Counted from the first letter of the stretch, positions 25,001-36,382 are shown. The stretch: DNA of 64,000 nucleotides from Rhynchopus sp. YZ270_cl-10 (GCA_964035575.1 OZ037871.1:806001-870000), one strand, 5' to 3'. Made by a program: numbers and translations. Notes: generated from the sequence alone by a model not told the origin.

Positions 25001-25035
25001 CAAAGGGAAGAGCACGCACGACCTCGGGGACATGA
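19029..25035 (+). CDS. large beta-propeller and Trp-rich helical repeat protein, function unknown
   Basis: Exon 1 is 19029-23926 and exon 2 is 24405-24636, joined in phase (CG|T) with a GTATGG donor and CCTCAG acceptor. A third exon at 24955-25035 (GTATGA donor, phase 0) is tentative; without it the protein ends at a TGA at 24640-24642. Length is about 1710-1736 residues. Residues 1-350 look like a WD40-type propeller (repeated LFIGTSVGEV, HVITADNVDILIWD, VIWSADDTGIVAQWE). Residues 390-640 are basic amphipathic helices with recurring W-R-F/Y spacing (LKYFAIWRRWATF), like Sfi1-type centrin-binding repeats. The middle part is unrecognised. The C-terminal third is low complexity (RSPRSPRSP near 1320, Glu/Gly-rich near 1580). 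A cytoskeletal or basal-body scaffold is a guess from this layout. Confidence 0.8.
24188..24341. mobile_element. MITE-like element, TTGGTGTGGCTGA ends, copy 1
   Basis: Perfect 13-bp inverted ends (TTGGTGTGGCTGA and its complement) enclose repeated TGCTATTTTC units. It lies in intron 1 of the propeller gene. The same terminal motif bounds 51875-52425. No clear target duplication. Confidence 0.5.
24774..24811 (+). repeat. S1 hairpin repeat
   Basis: AAGGTGGCTAAGC, loop ACGAGAG, GCTTAG, then GGTATCTTGTAAAC and a T run. It lies in the tentative second intron of the propeller gene. Confidence 0.6.
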
Positions 25036-25447
25036 TCGAGGGCGATATGAATTGCTGGGTTTTATTTTTAAGTGTGACTAAAAAAGCGGGGTGTTTTTCC
25101 CTCCCTAACTGTAATCAAGAAAACAAACCAATGGTCTTTAGAGCAGTTTCACAAAATGGCTGTCAACTAAGTTTTCCCCGCACCCTTTTTTTGAGAACGA
25201 ACAAAAAGTAGTTGAACAACGAAAAAAAACCCCCTTTTTTTCCCCCTCAATAAATTTCACTGTATTTCACACTCATGGGATATCACACTGCGGATGATGT
25301 CCTCTCCAGGGAAATAGCTCCATATACCGAATTATGCCATCGCATAATTCTGGATTTTTTGGAAAAAAAAAAAACCCCCCCCCCTCGCCCTGTCCAGTTT
25401 GATGTGGGAAAAAAAAAAGTCGAGCCTTGGGCTAAGTTGAACAACAC

Positions 25448-25744
25448 CAGGCACTCCGCTAGGTACTAAAGTTCTGTTGATTGTCAACAGAACTTTTTGA
25501 AAATGGGGAAAAAAAGAAAAAAAAAAAGTTCTGCTGAGTGGTTCAGACCCGTTCTACTTGTCAAAAAAGCTCAGGAGAAGAAGATATGGAGAGGTGAGTG
25601 CTCAAACGTTCCAAAAAAGTCAAAATCGGGCGTTGGTAAAAAAAAAAAGTTGCGTACCGTGCGCCTGCGGCGCAAGCATGTACCCCACCAACGTGGACCA
25701 TCAACAGAATATTTTCAAAATCGGAAATCCTAGCGGAGAGCCTG
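25448..25744. mobile_element. hAT-like MITE, copy 1
   Basis: 297 bp with 16-bp inverted ends, CAGGCACTCCGCTAGG on the left and the complement of CAGGCTCTCCGCTAGG on the right (one mismatch). It is flanked on both sides by AACAACAC, a perfect 8-bp target duplication typical of hAT transposons. GTTCTGTTGA-TTG-TCAACAGAAC forms a subterminal hairpin. It is non-coding and closely matches the copy at 40560-40854. Confidence 0.92.
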
Positions 25745-25753
25745 AACAACACC

Positions 25754-25784
<31 letters not shown>

Positions 25785-25894
25785 GGATTTTTGGGCACTT
25801 TTGGGGGCCCCCCAGATCTCCCAAATGACTGGAATGATGGAATCTTAAAATTTCGTTCGCTGCGCTTGCAGAGGTACCGTACCCCTTATTTTTT

Positions 25895-26022
25895 TTTTTG
25901 CCTGCGGCGCCATTTTCCTTTTTTGCTCCGCAAAAAAGGGTTTGTTGAGTGACTGTGTGGTTGTAAACCAGCATTTTTACACCGTACCCTATTATTTTTT
26001 TTTTTGCCTGCGGCGCCATTTA
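25895..26022 (-). repeat. GCCGCAGGC-containing repeat, reverse copy
   Basis: Reverse of 63568-63683. Shared landmarks are TTTGCGGAGCAAAAAA, GGCGCCGCAGGC, TACGGTGTAAAAA and AGTCACTCAA. The GCGCCGCAGGCGC core also occurs near 37543 and 52180. Confidence 0.5.
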
Positions 26023-26673
26023 TTTTTTTTCCATACGGTTAGTGGAACGTAAGGTGCAAGACCAAGCTCCGTAATAAGGGATTACATTCCGTTTTTTTTG
26101 TTATTTCGCAATTTGACCTTTCGCCTCTCCACTCAGGGAGGCTTGCGCGAAGCGCGCAACGACCGCTTTCGACCGGGCGAAAAAAAAATTTCGTTTTCGC
26201 ATAATTCCTGGTTTTGGAGGAAAACCAAGCTATTTCCCTGGTCCTCTCGAATTAAAAAAAAAAAAGGGCAGCAGTCTTCGGACAGGTGCGTGGCGACACC
26301 TCCCTTGCGAGCTCACAGAAGCTAAGCCGTTCATAATTTTTGTGTTGACAGGTCTAGGTTTTAGTTTTTGAAAAGACAAGTAGAGCGCAAAGACTGTTTG
26401 ATAATAGCAACAGTGGTTAAAACTCTTTACATCTCGGAGGGTCTTGCACTGACGATGTCCCCCTCTGATACTACCAATGTATGCAGTTGGGACTGAAACA
26501 TGATGTACTGAATTTCTAACCAACTACTTTATTTTCTCACGTGACCCCTTTAACCCACCCTATCCCCCAAACTTTGATGATGCAACTTTTGTGTATATTA
26601 CAGCACTAGAATGCATAAACAATAAATAAAAGCGACTTTCCAGAGTTGAGGACGACCTCCGTCTATATCTTTT

Positions 26674-26740
26674 AAGTACAATAGCCTTCGGGCGACATTG
26701 AGTACAGATCCTGCACTAGCAGGTGATTGTCGACACAACA
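26674..26740 (+). repeat. S5 covarying hairpin repeat
   Basis: GCC-TTCG-GGC hairpin, GAGTACAGAT, hairpin CCTGC-ACTA-GCAGG, GATTGTCGAC, A run. It aligns with 8032-8100, but the inner stem has different bases that still pair. Confidence 0.55.
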
Positions 26741-26911
26741 AAAAAAGTGTAGAAATGCGGTGGATAAAATTTTCAAAAAAAGAAAAAAAGAGAAAGGGTT
26801 TGTGGTAGAGGGAAGGGGGGTGGAGGTGTGTGAGGGGGAGGAGGTCTTTCTCTGTTCTTTTTCACTCCAACCATCCTGCATGACCTGTTCCCCCTCCCTT
26901 CCCATAACCTC

Positions 26912-27084
26912 CACGACGGGACCCAGTGACAAGTGAAAATGACAAGTGAAATGACAAGTAAATAGCCTATATCTCAATAGAAAATCACTTGTCATGACAA
27001 GTGACTTTTTTGAGTGACAAGTGACAAGTGAAATGACATGTGATTTCACTTGTCACTTGTCACTTGTCACTGGGTCCCGTCGTG
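26912..27084. mobile_element. MITE-like element with 24-bp inverted ends
   Basis: Ends are perfect inverted repeats over 24 bases (CACGACGGGACCCAG then TGACAAGTG). The interior is a run of TGACAAGTGA-type units in both orientations, so most of the 173 bp can fold. No clear target duplication. Confidence 0.65.
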
Positions 27085-27487
27085 TCCTCTCCCGGGCCAT
27101 CGAAGAGACACTAACCTCACCACTCTCTCAGTCCCTCGTCCACTCTGACGTTTTGCTACCTCCCTAATGGCCGCTGTATTGTCCTGAAACCGTTGTATAT
27201 TTTATCAAAAAAATAATAATACATCAAAAGTAAAGGGAGGGGGGTAATTACCATGGGTACTCTTGCGAAGCCCCCTTCAAAAAAAAGGATATAACAGCTA
27301 CTACTGTCCCCCTGTACTATTTTCTCTTTTTCAATGTCCCCTGTATCCCTTTGTGATTTTTTATTTTTTTTAAATACCCCTCTTCTGGTGTATTGGCGAT
27401 TGGTGTTAACGCTCTGTGGGGATGTACGCACTGGCAACTTCCCTTTTGATGGTTGTATTGTATTTGGAGCGTCCCCCCTTTTTTTTT

Positions 27488-27526
27488 GACGTGTGTGCAT
27501 GAGAGAGGCACATTCGTCTTACAATT
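27488..27526 (+). repeat. S4 hairpin repeat
   Basis: GTGTGTGCATGAGAGAGGCA then CATTCGTCTTACAA and a T run. TGTGC/GCACA stem with a slightly longer loop. Confidence 0.5.
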
Positions 27527-27838
27527 TTTTTTTGTCATTTGAGCTCCACAGTGCACGTCCCACCCTTTGCATGAGCTCCACCGAGTTTCGTTTTAGTTTC
27601 AACTACTTTTTTTTTGTTGTAACCTCTCTCCTGAAGAGGGAAAACGTTTTGTGTGTGCGTGTGCGCACCTCAGATGTGCACGCACAAAGGTTTGTTTTGT
27701 TCTTGACGCGAGTTCATTTTTCCCCCCGATTTTGCCTCTCGCCCCCTCTTACCCACTATATGTGTCCAAGCACAATGCACAAATTTTTCAATTTTCTATT
27801 TTTCTGCGATTTCGAGAGTGCACCCAAGATAGTAAAAA

Positions 27839-27872
27839 GATGTGTGTGCACGAGAGGCAGATTCACCGGCAT
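27839..27872 (+). repeat. S4 hairpin repeat
   Basis: GATGTGTGTGC, loop ACGAGAG, then GCAGATTCACC. Same loop as S1, with a different stem. Confidence 0.45.
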
Positions 27873-27989
27873 ATTTCTACCAGTATCCCAATTTTTGTAT
27901 TTTGTATTTATTTTTATTTTGATAGCAATTGTGATCGAGGTGACTGCACACCGAGTAGAGAGAGACGTACAAAATCTGACCAAATATTT

Positions 27990-28064
27990 GGGGCCACCCC
28001 GGAACACCGGTGATATACCAAGGTACACTGTCACGAGAGGGCTGTTGTATTTCACGTTAACTTT
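27990..28064 (+). repeat. S3 repeat, 3' part
   Basis: GGGGCCACCCCGG, then TACCAAGGTACACTGTCACG, AGAGGGCTGTTGTATTTC and a T-rich end. It lacks the 5' half of the family, as 5'-truncated retroposon copies do. Confidence 0.55.
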
Positions 28065-28110
28065 ATTTTCTTTCGTGGGGAATACGATTCATTTGCCCCT
28101 TAAACACTGT

Positions 28111-28172
28111 GGAAGGTTCGACAACAAACGGAGTGTGTCTGCGTCCCAGAGGCGTTCGCACTGTCAACTTCA
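28111..28172 (+). repeat. S2 repeat with tRNA-like B box
   Basis: GGTTCGACAAC (B-box-like), CGGAGTGTGTCTGCG, TCCCAGAGGCGTTCGCAC, then TGTCAACTTCAC and C/T runs. Confidence 0.5.
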
Positions 28173-28215
28173 CCCCCCCCTTTTTTTTTTTTGCTGCGCG
28201 ATAACGAATGTGATC

Positions 28216-28256
28216 AAGGTGACTAAGCACGAGAGGCTTAAGGTCATCTTATAATT
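28216..28256 (+). repeat. S1 hairpin repeat
   Basis: AAGGTGACTAAGC, loop ACGAGAG, GCTTAAGGTC, ATCTTATAA, T run. The stem can extend to GACTAAGC with GCTTAAGGTC. Confidence 0.6.
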
Positions 28257-28288
28257 TTTTCCTTTTTTTTTGAACACTTGGTTGTTTT

Positions 28289-28320
28289 AGTGTAGACACC
28301 CGAAGATGAACTCCACTATA
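28289..28320 (-). repeat. S6 short repeat, reverse copy
   Basis: GTGTAGACACCCGAAGATG then AACTCCACTATAC, the reverse complement of the S6 pattern seen near 7700 and 40503. Confidence 0.45.
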
Positions 28321-29146
28321 CTACACGCTTCTAGGTAATGCCCGAATTGCTCCAGGCGATTGTCTTATCAGTGCATTTTTTTTAAAGGGCTTGCCACAAT
28401 AGTAAGATGTATTTCTTTAAAAGAGACAAATTGGTAAAAAACTGCATCCGTCTATTACGTGTCTATATTTAAGTCACCTTTTTTTTTTTGAGAATCACGA
28501 TTTTTTTTTTTGACAGACCATCTGTGGTCAGACAGGCAGTTAAAAACCAAAAAAAGGGTTCGAAAAATGCGCATACAAGAGGCACTTTCATTCAACAGGA
28601 ACATTTTGTTGTTCCCCTATACCCTATGATTTTCAATTTATTGAATGCATATGTTGAAATAATTCAAACCCCTAAACTAAACTGCCTAACAACGCATGGT
28701 CGACGATCCCCCACATTTCTTTTTTCTTTTTTCTTTTTCCGCCTTGAAGCACAGAGAGACTTCGCTTCACTTTGCCAAATATTCAATTTCTCTCCCCTCA
28801 ATGTTTTCAAAAAAGAACGAAAATAAGGATTTTTTTTTTTTTTTTCAAAAAAAGGGGGAGGAAGGAGGACAGACCCCTCCCTTACAAAAAAAGTTGATAT
28901 AACCACAGTAACATAAAAAAAAAAGGTCCAATATTTTTTGCATTATTTAGTTCCTTCTTACCTACCCTCTACTCTCTACATCTTTTCTCCAGGGTAAAAA
29001 AAAAGGGGGTAAAAAAGTACACAGAACGGGGCCCACATCGGGTCGTAAACGCTAAAGAAAGGGGGAAAAAAGGGGGGGCGGGGGGGGGGAGTAAAAGGGG
29101 GTATAACAAAGGGGGTTTCCCCAAAAAACCCCCTTTTTCCGTTACG

Positions 29147-32100
29147 ATGTTTACTGAAATGTCGTTTACGGCAAAGGTGATGGTGGTATTGTTGTTGATT
29201 GTGGAGCCTGAATGCAATGGACATGCTTCGTCTGCACCTGCAGGGTCTTCTTCCTCTTCATCGGCGACTAAGGAGAAGCTACGCTCTAGACAGGGCAAGG
29301 ATGAGGGGATGCACTCTGTAGTCAAAGGGGCGTCTAACGCAAGCAAAGGCCAAGCTGTGACAGGGCATATTCCTACTGAAGAGGAGGAGGTTGAGCCTGC
29401 CCCGGAGGCAGCGAAGGTCGTGTTTCTCACCAAATCGATTGCCTTTGGAAAGACCAAAACCTTCACCGCAACGAGAACGACAATCAACCTCTCCACCATC
29501 GCGCCGAAGGAGTCGTTGGAGGTGAAGGGGATTGCCTCTGCAGCATCGCCGACGAAGAATTTTTTTGCAGAGCTTTCGGGTGAATCGCTGATTATTTCGT
29601 TTATCCCAGAGACTGCGGGGGTGTTAACCTCGAACATCACTGTGTTCACGAATATCGGCGATTTGATCTTCGTTGTAGAAGGAACTGCGGTGGAGAGTCG
29701 TTACAAAATCACGCCGTTAACCAACATCGTTGTCCCTGCTGGGGCTGTCTACAAACGCGATTTGACCTTGTACAACCCCTTCCCTCGCAAGATCGTTCAG
29801 GTCGTAAACTGCACCACAGAAAACCTTTTCATTGTGATAGGCTATTCCCCAGGGCAGCACCGCTGGAACGTCAACCCGCTCCAAAAGGAGTCCTTGGTGA
29901 CGTTGTCTCTCCTCCCTCTCTTCCCCGGAGCGTTAGAAGGCACTATCAAAATTGTGCTTTCCTTGCGGGGTGTCAAAGACGATGCAGAGACGATTGAGGT
30001 TCTAGAAATCCCGGTGTCCTGTTTGTCCGTGAAGGCTGGGGTCTTTGCGAATGTGCAGGAGGTAGATTTAGGGAAGGTGTCATCGGTGGATGTATTGGAG
30101 CAGGCGGTAACGTTGATGAGCACTGTATCCAGAAAGGGGAAGGCGATTGACGCAAGGCCAGTAGTGCTATCGCATGTGGAGGTGGAGAGGGATGGGGGAA
30201 GTGATGATGTCTTTCCGGACCCAGAAATTACCTTTATTGATACGGTGGTTCCATCTGGGGGTTCTACGGAAGCGTTTCGCGTGACCCTTCACCCACCAGA
30301 CTTGGATAGTGCGACCATCAAACAAAAAATCAACAAACAAGGAGTTATCACCACCCATGGCACCTTGGTTGTGCATTATGGGGGGTCGGGACTGCAGGAA
30401 TCGCTCTCTTCACCACTGCGTCTGCCTTACAAAGCTACCTACATTCCTGGGTATTTGGGATACAACGTCGAAAGCACGCTCTTCTATTCAGGCAAGCCCG
30501 AGGCAGGAGGCAACGCCCCCAAGGAGCTCACCTTAAAGAACCACTTCAACGTTCCCTTGGAGGTGACTGGGTTATTACTGGGCTCGCCGTACTTCTCTTT
30601 GGTGCCGAATTCGCTGGCAAAACTTCCATTTGCGCTGAAAGCTGGAGGCAGCCTCAAGATCTTCTCCATCAAATTTGAAGCAACCAAACCGCTCTTTGTG
30701 TGCGGAAACATTACACTGTTTTCGAACCTGACAGATCTGATCATTCCACTCCAGGCTTACCACGGCAGGTTAGGTGTTACCGCGAACAGAGAATTGGCTT
30801 CTGAGACAGGAAAAATTGCGTTAACCGCATTTGAACCGACTGCACTGAATTTAGGTCTCCTTTCGGTGCCGCAGCAGCGCAGCATTCAGTTGTATTTGGT
30901 GAATCCTAATCCAGTTCCGGTGACGATAAAGTCGTTGGTTGATGGGATGGCGTCTCCGTTGTCTTCAATTCCAGTGACGGCAGTGAAAATTGCAAAGAAG
31001 AAGTCGTTCAACTCTTTGACCTTAGCTCCAAAGGAGGTGGTTCCATTGTCGGCAAAGCTTCCTATCGTAGATGAGGGAGAGGGGCGGTCCGCTTTTACCA
31101 TCAACTTTGGCGAAAAGGATCGGACACCTCAAGGGATCGACATCAACATTGCATGGCAAGCGCTGAAGGGGCAGGCTTCGTTCGTTGTGCACAATACAGA
31201 GAAGATTGTGTCAGAGCATTCCCCCCTGCAGCTTGGCAACGTGCTTATGGCGAGCAGGAGTGAGGCGCCGGTGTTCATCAACTCGACGTATGGTGTGCCG
31301 CTTACTATTACTAACATCACCTCGAATGATAGGAGGGTGCAGCTGTGGATTTCGTGCTCTACTATTGTGCCCAACTCTGTGACAGAAGTGGGTCGTGTGG
31401 TGGTGGTGGCGGATGCGAGGGAAGGAAGGATTCGTGACGGTCGTGTTGGGGGTGCGTTCCGTCGTAAGACGCTTTGTGCGGATGATATAGACCTCTACAA
31501 AGCAGTGCAGTCGGCAAACAGCGCTGCAGGAACAGAGCTTCTTGCCGTGGTGTCGGTCGTTCTGTCGACGTCTGAGGTGACGGATAGTGGAAATGAAGAG
31601 GGATATACTCATAGTATTCCTCTGCATGTGACTTCGGTGCCGCAAAAGGCGGAGATTCTTGATTCAAATGAAATGGAGTTTGGCATGGTAGAAGTCGGCA
31701 AGCATGCAGAGAAACGCATTACAGTGTACAACCGTGGCCACAGCGACCTTCATGTCCATTTGCTTCGATGGGCGGAGGTGCCGGCCCCGCTTACCTTGCT
31801 TCTCCAACAGACGCTTTCTCTTGGGGAGGAGAGTCTTGGGGACGGCGACTTTCATCTCTCCCACTCCTCTGTCCGCAGGGCGATTCTGCTTCCAGGGGAA
31901 AGCGCTGTGCTGGGTCCTATCTTCTACGAGCCATCCTCCTCTGCACCGTCCTCCTCTGTCTTTATTGTCCGCAACAGCATCTCTGGGGTCGAAGGGGTAA
32001 CCTTCACAGGAGAAGGAGGGCGTGGTGTGCTGAGTCTCAAGAAGGGTGCAGACGATGCCGACAGCACAACCCTGCACCTAGGAGTTGCGAAGACATCTCT

Positions 32101-35100
32101 CCTCAAGCTTGCGAAGTTGAAAAGCCGTCTTGGGAGGCCATTCTCTGCCAGAGGTGAGTTTGTTCCCTGGACCTGTCTCGCTGCCTTGGTGGTGTATGGT
32201 GTAGGGTGGATGAACACTTCTTATATCGTGGTCGATCACTTTCATGGAGTCCACCACCTCCCTCAGCCAATCAGCCAGGCATATTCTGACCCGGTGCGGT
32301 TCTCCAAAACGTTCCGGTTTGTGAATACAGGGAACCATCATGTTGCTTATAAAAATGCATGGCTCAGAGACCGTGTTGGTGCGCTGAGCTGTGAGGTAGG
32401 TGGGCTTCTGCTGGAGGGGTGTGTGGCGGATGGTCCTGCGCATAAGATTGTTGAGCCAGGGGAGGAGCTGGCGGTGACGTTGACGTTTGTGCCGGATTTT
32501 ACGACGGACTGTGTGACGGCGACGTTGTGGCTTGAAACAGAGGAGGGCGATGGGGTGACCTATGAGGTGCGTGGTGTGGTGCCCCGCGACCAGGTTCTGC
32601 TCCACCACGACAACCTGACGCATACCCTGCGGGAAACCCTTCTGCGTGCGCTGTGCCTGCTGTGTCTGTTGGCGGTTGGGCTCTCATTGTCGTACTCCGC
32701 TGCAAGCGATGTATTGGAAGAGGTGTTCCCCAACTTCTTCGAGGCAATGGGCATGGTGACAGACGAAGCCACCGTCAAACCTGTACCCTTGACTGTCGAG
32801 ACGGAGAAGGTACAAGAAAACTTTGTGACAGAGCTGAGTGCAGAGCTCATAGAACAGCGTGCACGCACCCCAGCGCATTCTTCTCAGACGCAAACACCCC
32901 GAGGTGGGTCTGAACAGGAGGCCCCATCTGCGGTGCCGTTGAAGGATGAAAAGTTCACCCCGTTCCCTGGATTTGTCATTGCCGCAGGGACGCCTACGTC
33001 CTCTCAGGAGCCTTCTCCGGTCAACTCTGGGTCCTTCAGCAGCAAGGGTGACAGGAGCACGACGCCGTCCTCTGCACCGTCGTCGGCAGTAGGGGACAGA
33101 ATCGGGAAGGAGGCGGAGAAGAAACAGAAGAAGAAGAAGAAGGAAAGGGACAGGGCCGGGGAGGAAGAGGCGAGACGGCGTTTGGAGGCAAAGGTGCGGA
33201 AGGAGCAGGAGGACAGGAGGCTTGCGTCGGAGGCTGCGTCGAAGCTGGCGAAGGAGAAGGCGAAGAAGGAGGAAGAGGATTCGAGGAGGCGTGAGCTGGC
33301 ACGGCTGCGTGCGGATGAGGAGCGCAAGCGCCAGGGGGCTGAAGAGGCACTACGGATCAAAACTCGCAGGATCATCGCCGCTGAGCAAAAGGAGCGCGAA
33401 ATCGTTGAGACTGCCGAAGCAGATGCCTATGAGAAGTTCAACGCCGACGAAGAAGCTGGCCACGCCCGCCTCACCTGCCGTGCAAAGGAAGAGACCGACC
33501 GTGCCGAACGTGCCCAAAGAGAAATGGCCCGCCTCCGCATCGAACGTGAACGCAAAGAATCCGAACGCCAAAAGCAGCGTGATATCGACCAGCAACGTCG
33601 TGTCGCAGAGCGTGAACGTGAAGACCGCGAACGGCGTGAACGCGAACGGGAACGCCGTGAGCGCGAACGCATTGAGAAGGAACGTCTCCAGCGCGAACAG
33701 CAGCGTGATATCAGTCGCCGAGGTGAAACTGAGAAGAAGTGGTTTGACCATCGGGGCAAGCCGCCCACCACGAAGCAGTTCTACCAGCAGGGGCCGCATA
33801 TGCGGGGTAAGGGGAATGCGGGGTACACACAGCAGACCGTTGCGCAGGTCACAACGGATACCTTCAACGGGAACGGCCACAAGCATGCGCACTACCAGCA
33901 GGAGTCCATGATGTACTGGGAGCCTGCCCACCCGCAGCCGCCGACAACGATGCACCCGACCATGGGGACTGTCGTCGCACAGCGCAACGCACGCGATGGG
34001 CACAGCCAGCAGGACCTCCTCCCACAGCAGCAAAGTGGCGCCGTCGAGCCGCCAGCACCACCACCGCCGCTGCTGAGCTGCGGGACATTCTCGCTCTTCG
34101 ACCAGCCCGCCGTCGCGGCAGTCACACAGCCGACAACGACAGCGGCGAACAACCAGAGCCTCTTCTCTGTATGTTTCTTTTCTCCCCTTCCCCTATTATC
34201 TAAAACCCCAACACTAAATACACCGCCCTTCTCCCCCCCCCCCCCCCCCCCCCCCCCCCCTAGGTGGGGGCAAAACCTTCAGGACGGGTGAGGCATTTTG
34301 ACTTTTTTGGACTTCCGCGCAAAGTACGTACAAACCACCCCTCATACCCACCCAGAAATGGGTCAGAAACACCCTGTGACCCGAAAATCCATGCTAAGGG
34401 CGACTCAGAATATGAAAAAATGCAAAAAAATAGTGAAAAAGTGGCCTTTTGACGGTTTTGGCCATGTTGGGTAAAATGGCCATTTTTGGACAAAAAAATC
34501 AAAAAAACAGCAAAATTTCGACGTCATGACAGCTGCTTGGGCACAAACCTACCCCAGGGAGGTCCTGTGAGTCCATTCCGACCTGTTTTGGACACTTTAG
34601 GTACTTTTTTTGGCCGTTTTTTGGTGTTTTTAGGTCAAAAAACATCCCCGGACTATCCCCGGACTATCCCCGGACCGGACTTGCGCCCTGCTTTCAGACC
34701 CACTCTGGGCCAAAAAATGGGTGAAAACCCCCGAAAAAGCACTCCGGGAACCCAGATAGTTCCAAATATCCACCAGAAACCCACCCAAACACCTCAAAAA
34801 CATGCCAGAAAAATATTTTTAAAAACACACTTTTTCAAATAAGTTATTATGGAACCTGCCCAGATGAACTTTTTGAAAAAAGTGTGTTTTTGAAAATATT
34901 TTTCTGGCATGTTTTTGAGGTGTTTGGGTGGGTTTCTAGTGGATATTTGGAACTATCTGGGTTCCCGGAGTGCTTTTTCGGGGGTTTTCACCTATTTTTT
35001 GGCCCAGAGTGGGTCCAAAAGCAGGGCGCAAGTCGCGGCCCAGGGACGTCCAGGGTAAAGTCCAGGGTATTTTTTGACCTAAAAACACCAAAAAACGGCC

Positions 35101-36382
35101 AAAAAAAGTACCTAAAGTGTCCAAAACAGGTCGGAATGGACTCACAGGACCTCCCTGGGGTAGGTTTGTGCCCAAGCAGCTGTCATGACGTCGAAATTTT
35201 GCTGTTTTTTTGATTTTTTTGTCCAAAAATGGCCATTTTACCCAACATGGCCAAAACCGTCAAAAGGCCACTTTTTCACTATTTTTTTGCATTTTTTCAT
35301 ATTCTGAGTCGCCCTTAGCATGGATTTTCGGGTCACAGGGTGTTTCTGACCCATTTCTGGGTGGGTATGAGGGGTGGTTTGTACGTACTTTGCGCGGAAG
35401 TCCAAAAAAGTCAAAATGCCTCAAAAAAATAGGGGTTTTGCCCCCACCTACCCCCCCCCCCCCCCCCCCCGAGCCTCCTTGAAGACGTTCTTTGACATCA
35501 CGCCATCCGCCTTCCTTTCATCACCATCAGTAATTTATAACATAACCCAACCCCACTCGCTTCTCACAGGGCAACGCAAGCGGAAGCACCAGCTCCACAG
35601 GCAACCTCTCTCCCTCGAACCCTTGGCTCCCCATTGGGTCGTCGTGGGGTGGTGATGAGTGGCATCCCATGGGGAGGCAGTCTAACCCTGATGCCGGCAC
35701 CATCGGGTCCACGAAGCTTGCAGACGACGACGCCGGCTCGTCCCTTTTCACAGCAGACTTCCTCCGCGAGCACCCAAGCTCTAAGCCAAAGCAGAAGGAA
35801 AGCCACGACAAAGAAAAGCTCATGGACCAACCTCTGTACGACCTCTTCTCGAACAGGCCCTCGGGGGCGCCAAAGGTATGCAAAGCGTGAGAATGGGTTC
35901 GAAAGAGAAGAAGAAGAAGCTGTGATGTGTGTACGCAGAAGGCCCCCCTTCTTGGCCTATCCTGCGAATGAACACCAGCTGAGATTGACAAAAAGAACGT
36001 CAGAACCGTTTGAAGTTCATGAGGACAGGCCCTGAGGAGTTCTTCCTACCTTTTTTCCCCCTGAATGTACCATGGTACATTGTCATGAGATGACTTTGTA
36101 TTTCAAGTTTCAAATTTTCCCTCCCTTCCATGTGTGCCTGCTTTCAGCTTTGTTATGAACAGCTCCGAAGCGCCCCTCCGGGGTTCGATAACCCACAGAG
36201 TGTTCAGTGTTTGCTGTCCCAGAGGCGTTTTTCACTGTCAACTTCACGTTTTTTTGTGTTTGTTTGTTGAATACCCAAACACCACACCCCCACAGCCACC
36301 GCAGGAAGACGGCGAACTGAACCTAGACGACGTGCTGAAGGACATTCAGTCTGAAGACACTCCGCAGTTCTTCTTTTCATGA
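29147..36382 (+). CDS. TMEM131-like type I membrane protein
   Basis: Homologue of the TMEM131 family, which in animals helps export collagen and other cargo from the ER and binds TRAPP through its cytosolic tail. Exons are 29147-34168, 35570-35875 and 36296-36382, all phase 0, giving about 1804 residues. A signal peptide (about 1-25) leads a lumenal region of PapD-like beta domains with family landmarks (YKITPL and LTLYNPF near 185-215, GYLGYN near 433, FVPDFT near 1112). One transmembrane helix spans about 1164-1184. The tail has a long Glu/Arg coiled coil (about 1320-1530) and ends with NPWLPIG (about 1691), echoing the NPW motif of animal TMEM131 tails. Intron 1 contains a palindromic element; intron 2 holds S2 and S3 repeat pieces. 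A hydrophobic stretch near 1003-1045 begins at GTGAGT (32154) and may be an unspliced intron. Family assignment rests on my recall of the human sequence. Confidence 0.85.
34261..35450. mobile_element. large palindromic element in TMEM131-like intron 1
   Basis: Two arms of about 570 bases are inverted copies around a short centre near 34845-34870. The outer ends are TAGGTGGGGGCAAAACC and its complement. Long stretches are perfectly matched; the main difference is a block of about 35 bases near 34645-34680 and its partner near 35035-35070. C runs flank it (28 C to the left, 20 C to the right), possibly a duplicated C-tract target. It fills most of the 1401-bp intron. No transposase is visible, and frames in the arms are mirror images without recognisable domains. 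Confidence 0.85.
36066..36112 (+). repeat. S3 repeat, 3' end
   Basis: TACCATGGTACATTGTCATG then AGATGACTTTGTATTTCAAG. Truncated S3 copy in intron 2 of the TMEM131-like gene. Confidence 0.45.
36158..36250 (+). repeat. S2 repeat with tRNA-like B box
   Basis: GGGGTTCGATAACCC matches a Pol III B box well. CCACAGAGTGTTCAG, TGTCCCAGAGGCG and CAACTTCACG follow, then a T run. It lies in intron 2 of the TMEM131-like gene, just before the last exon. Confidence 0.5.

Larger units (their letters stand above)
25036..29146. other. intergenic spacer, 4.1 kb
   Basis: AT-rich and repeat-dense. It holds a hAT-like MITE, a MITE with 24-bp ends, and S1-S6 short repeats. A strong pyrimidine tract ending CTTTTCTCCAG (about 28955-28993) lies roughly 155 bases before the TMEM131-like start codon. 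No gene seen. Confidence 0.65.

Noticed and set aside
34261-35482. Mirrored frames of about 70-118 codons in the first palindrome as genes
   Set aside because: No domain, strong homopolymer bias, and present only because the arms are inverted copies.
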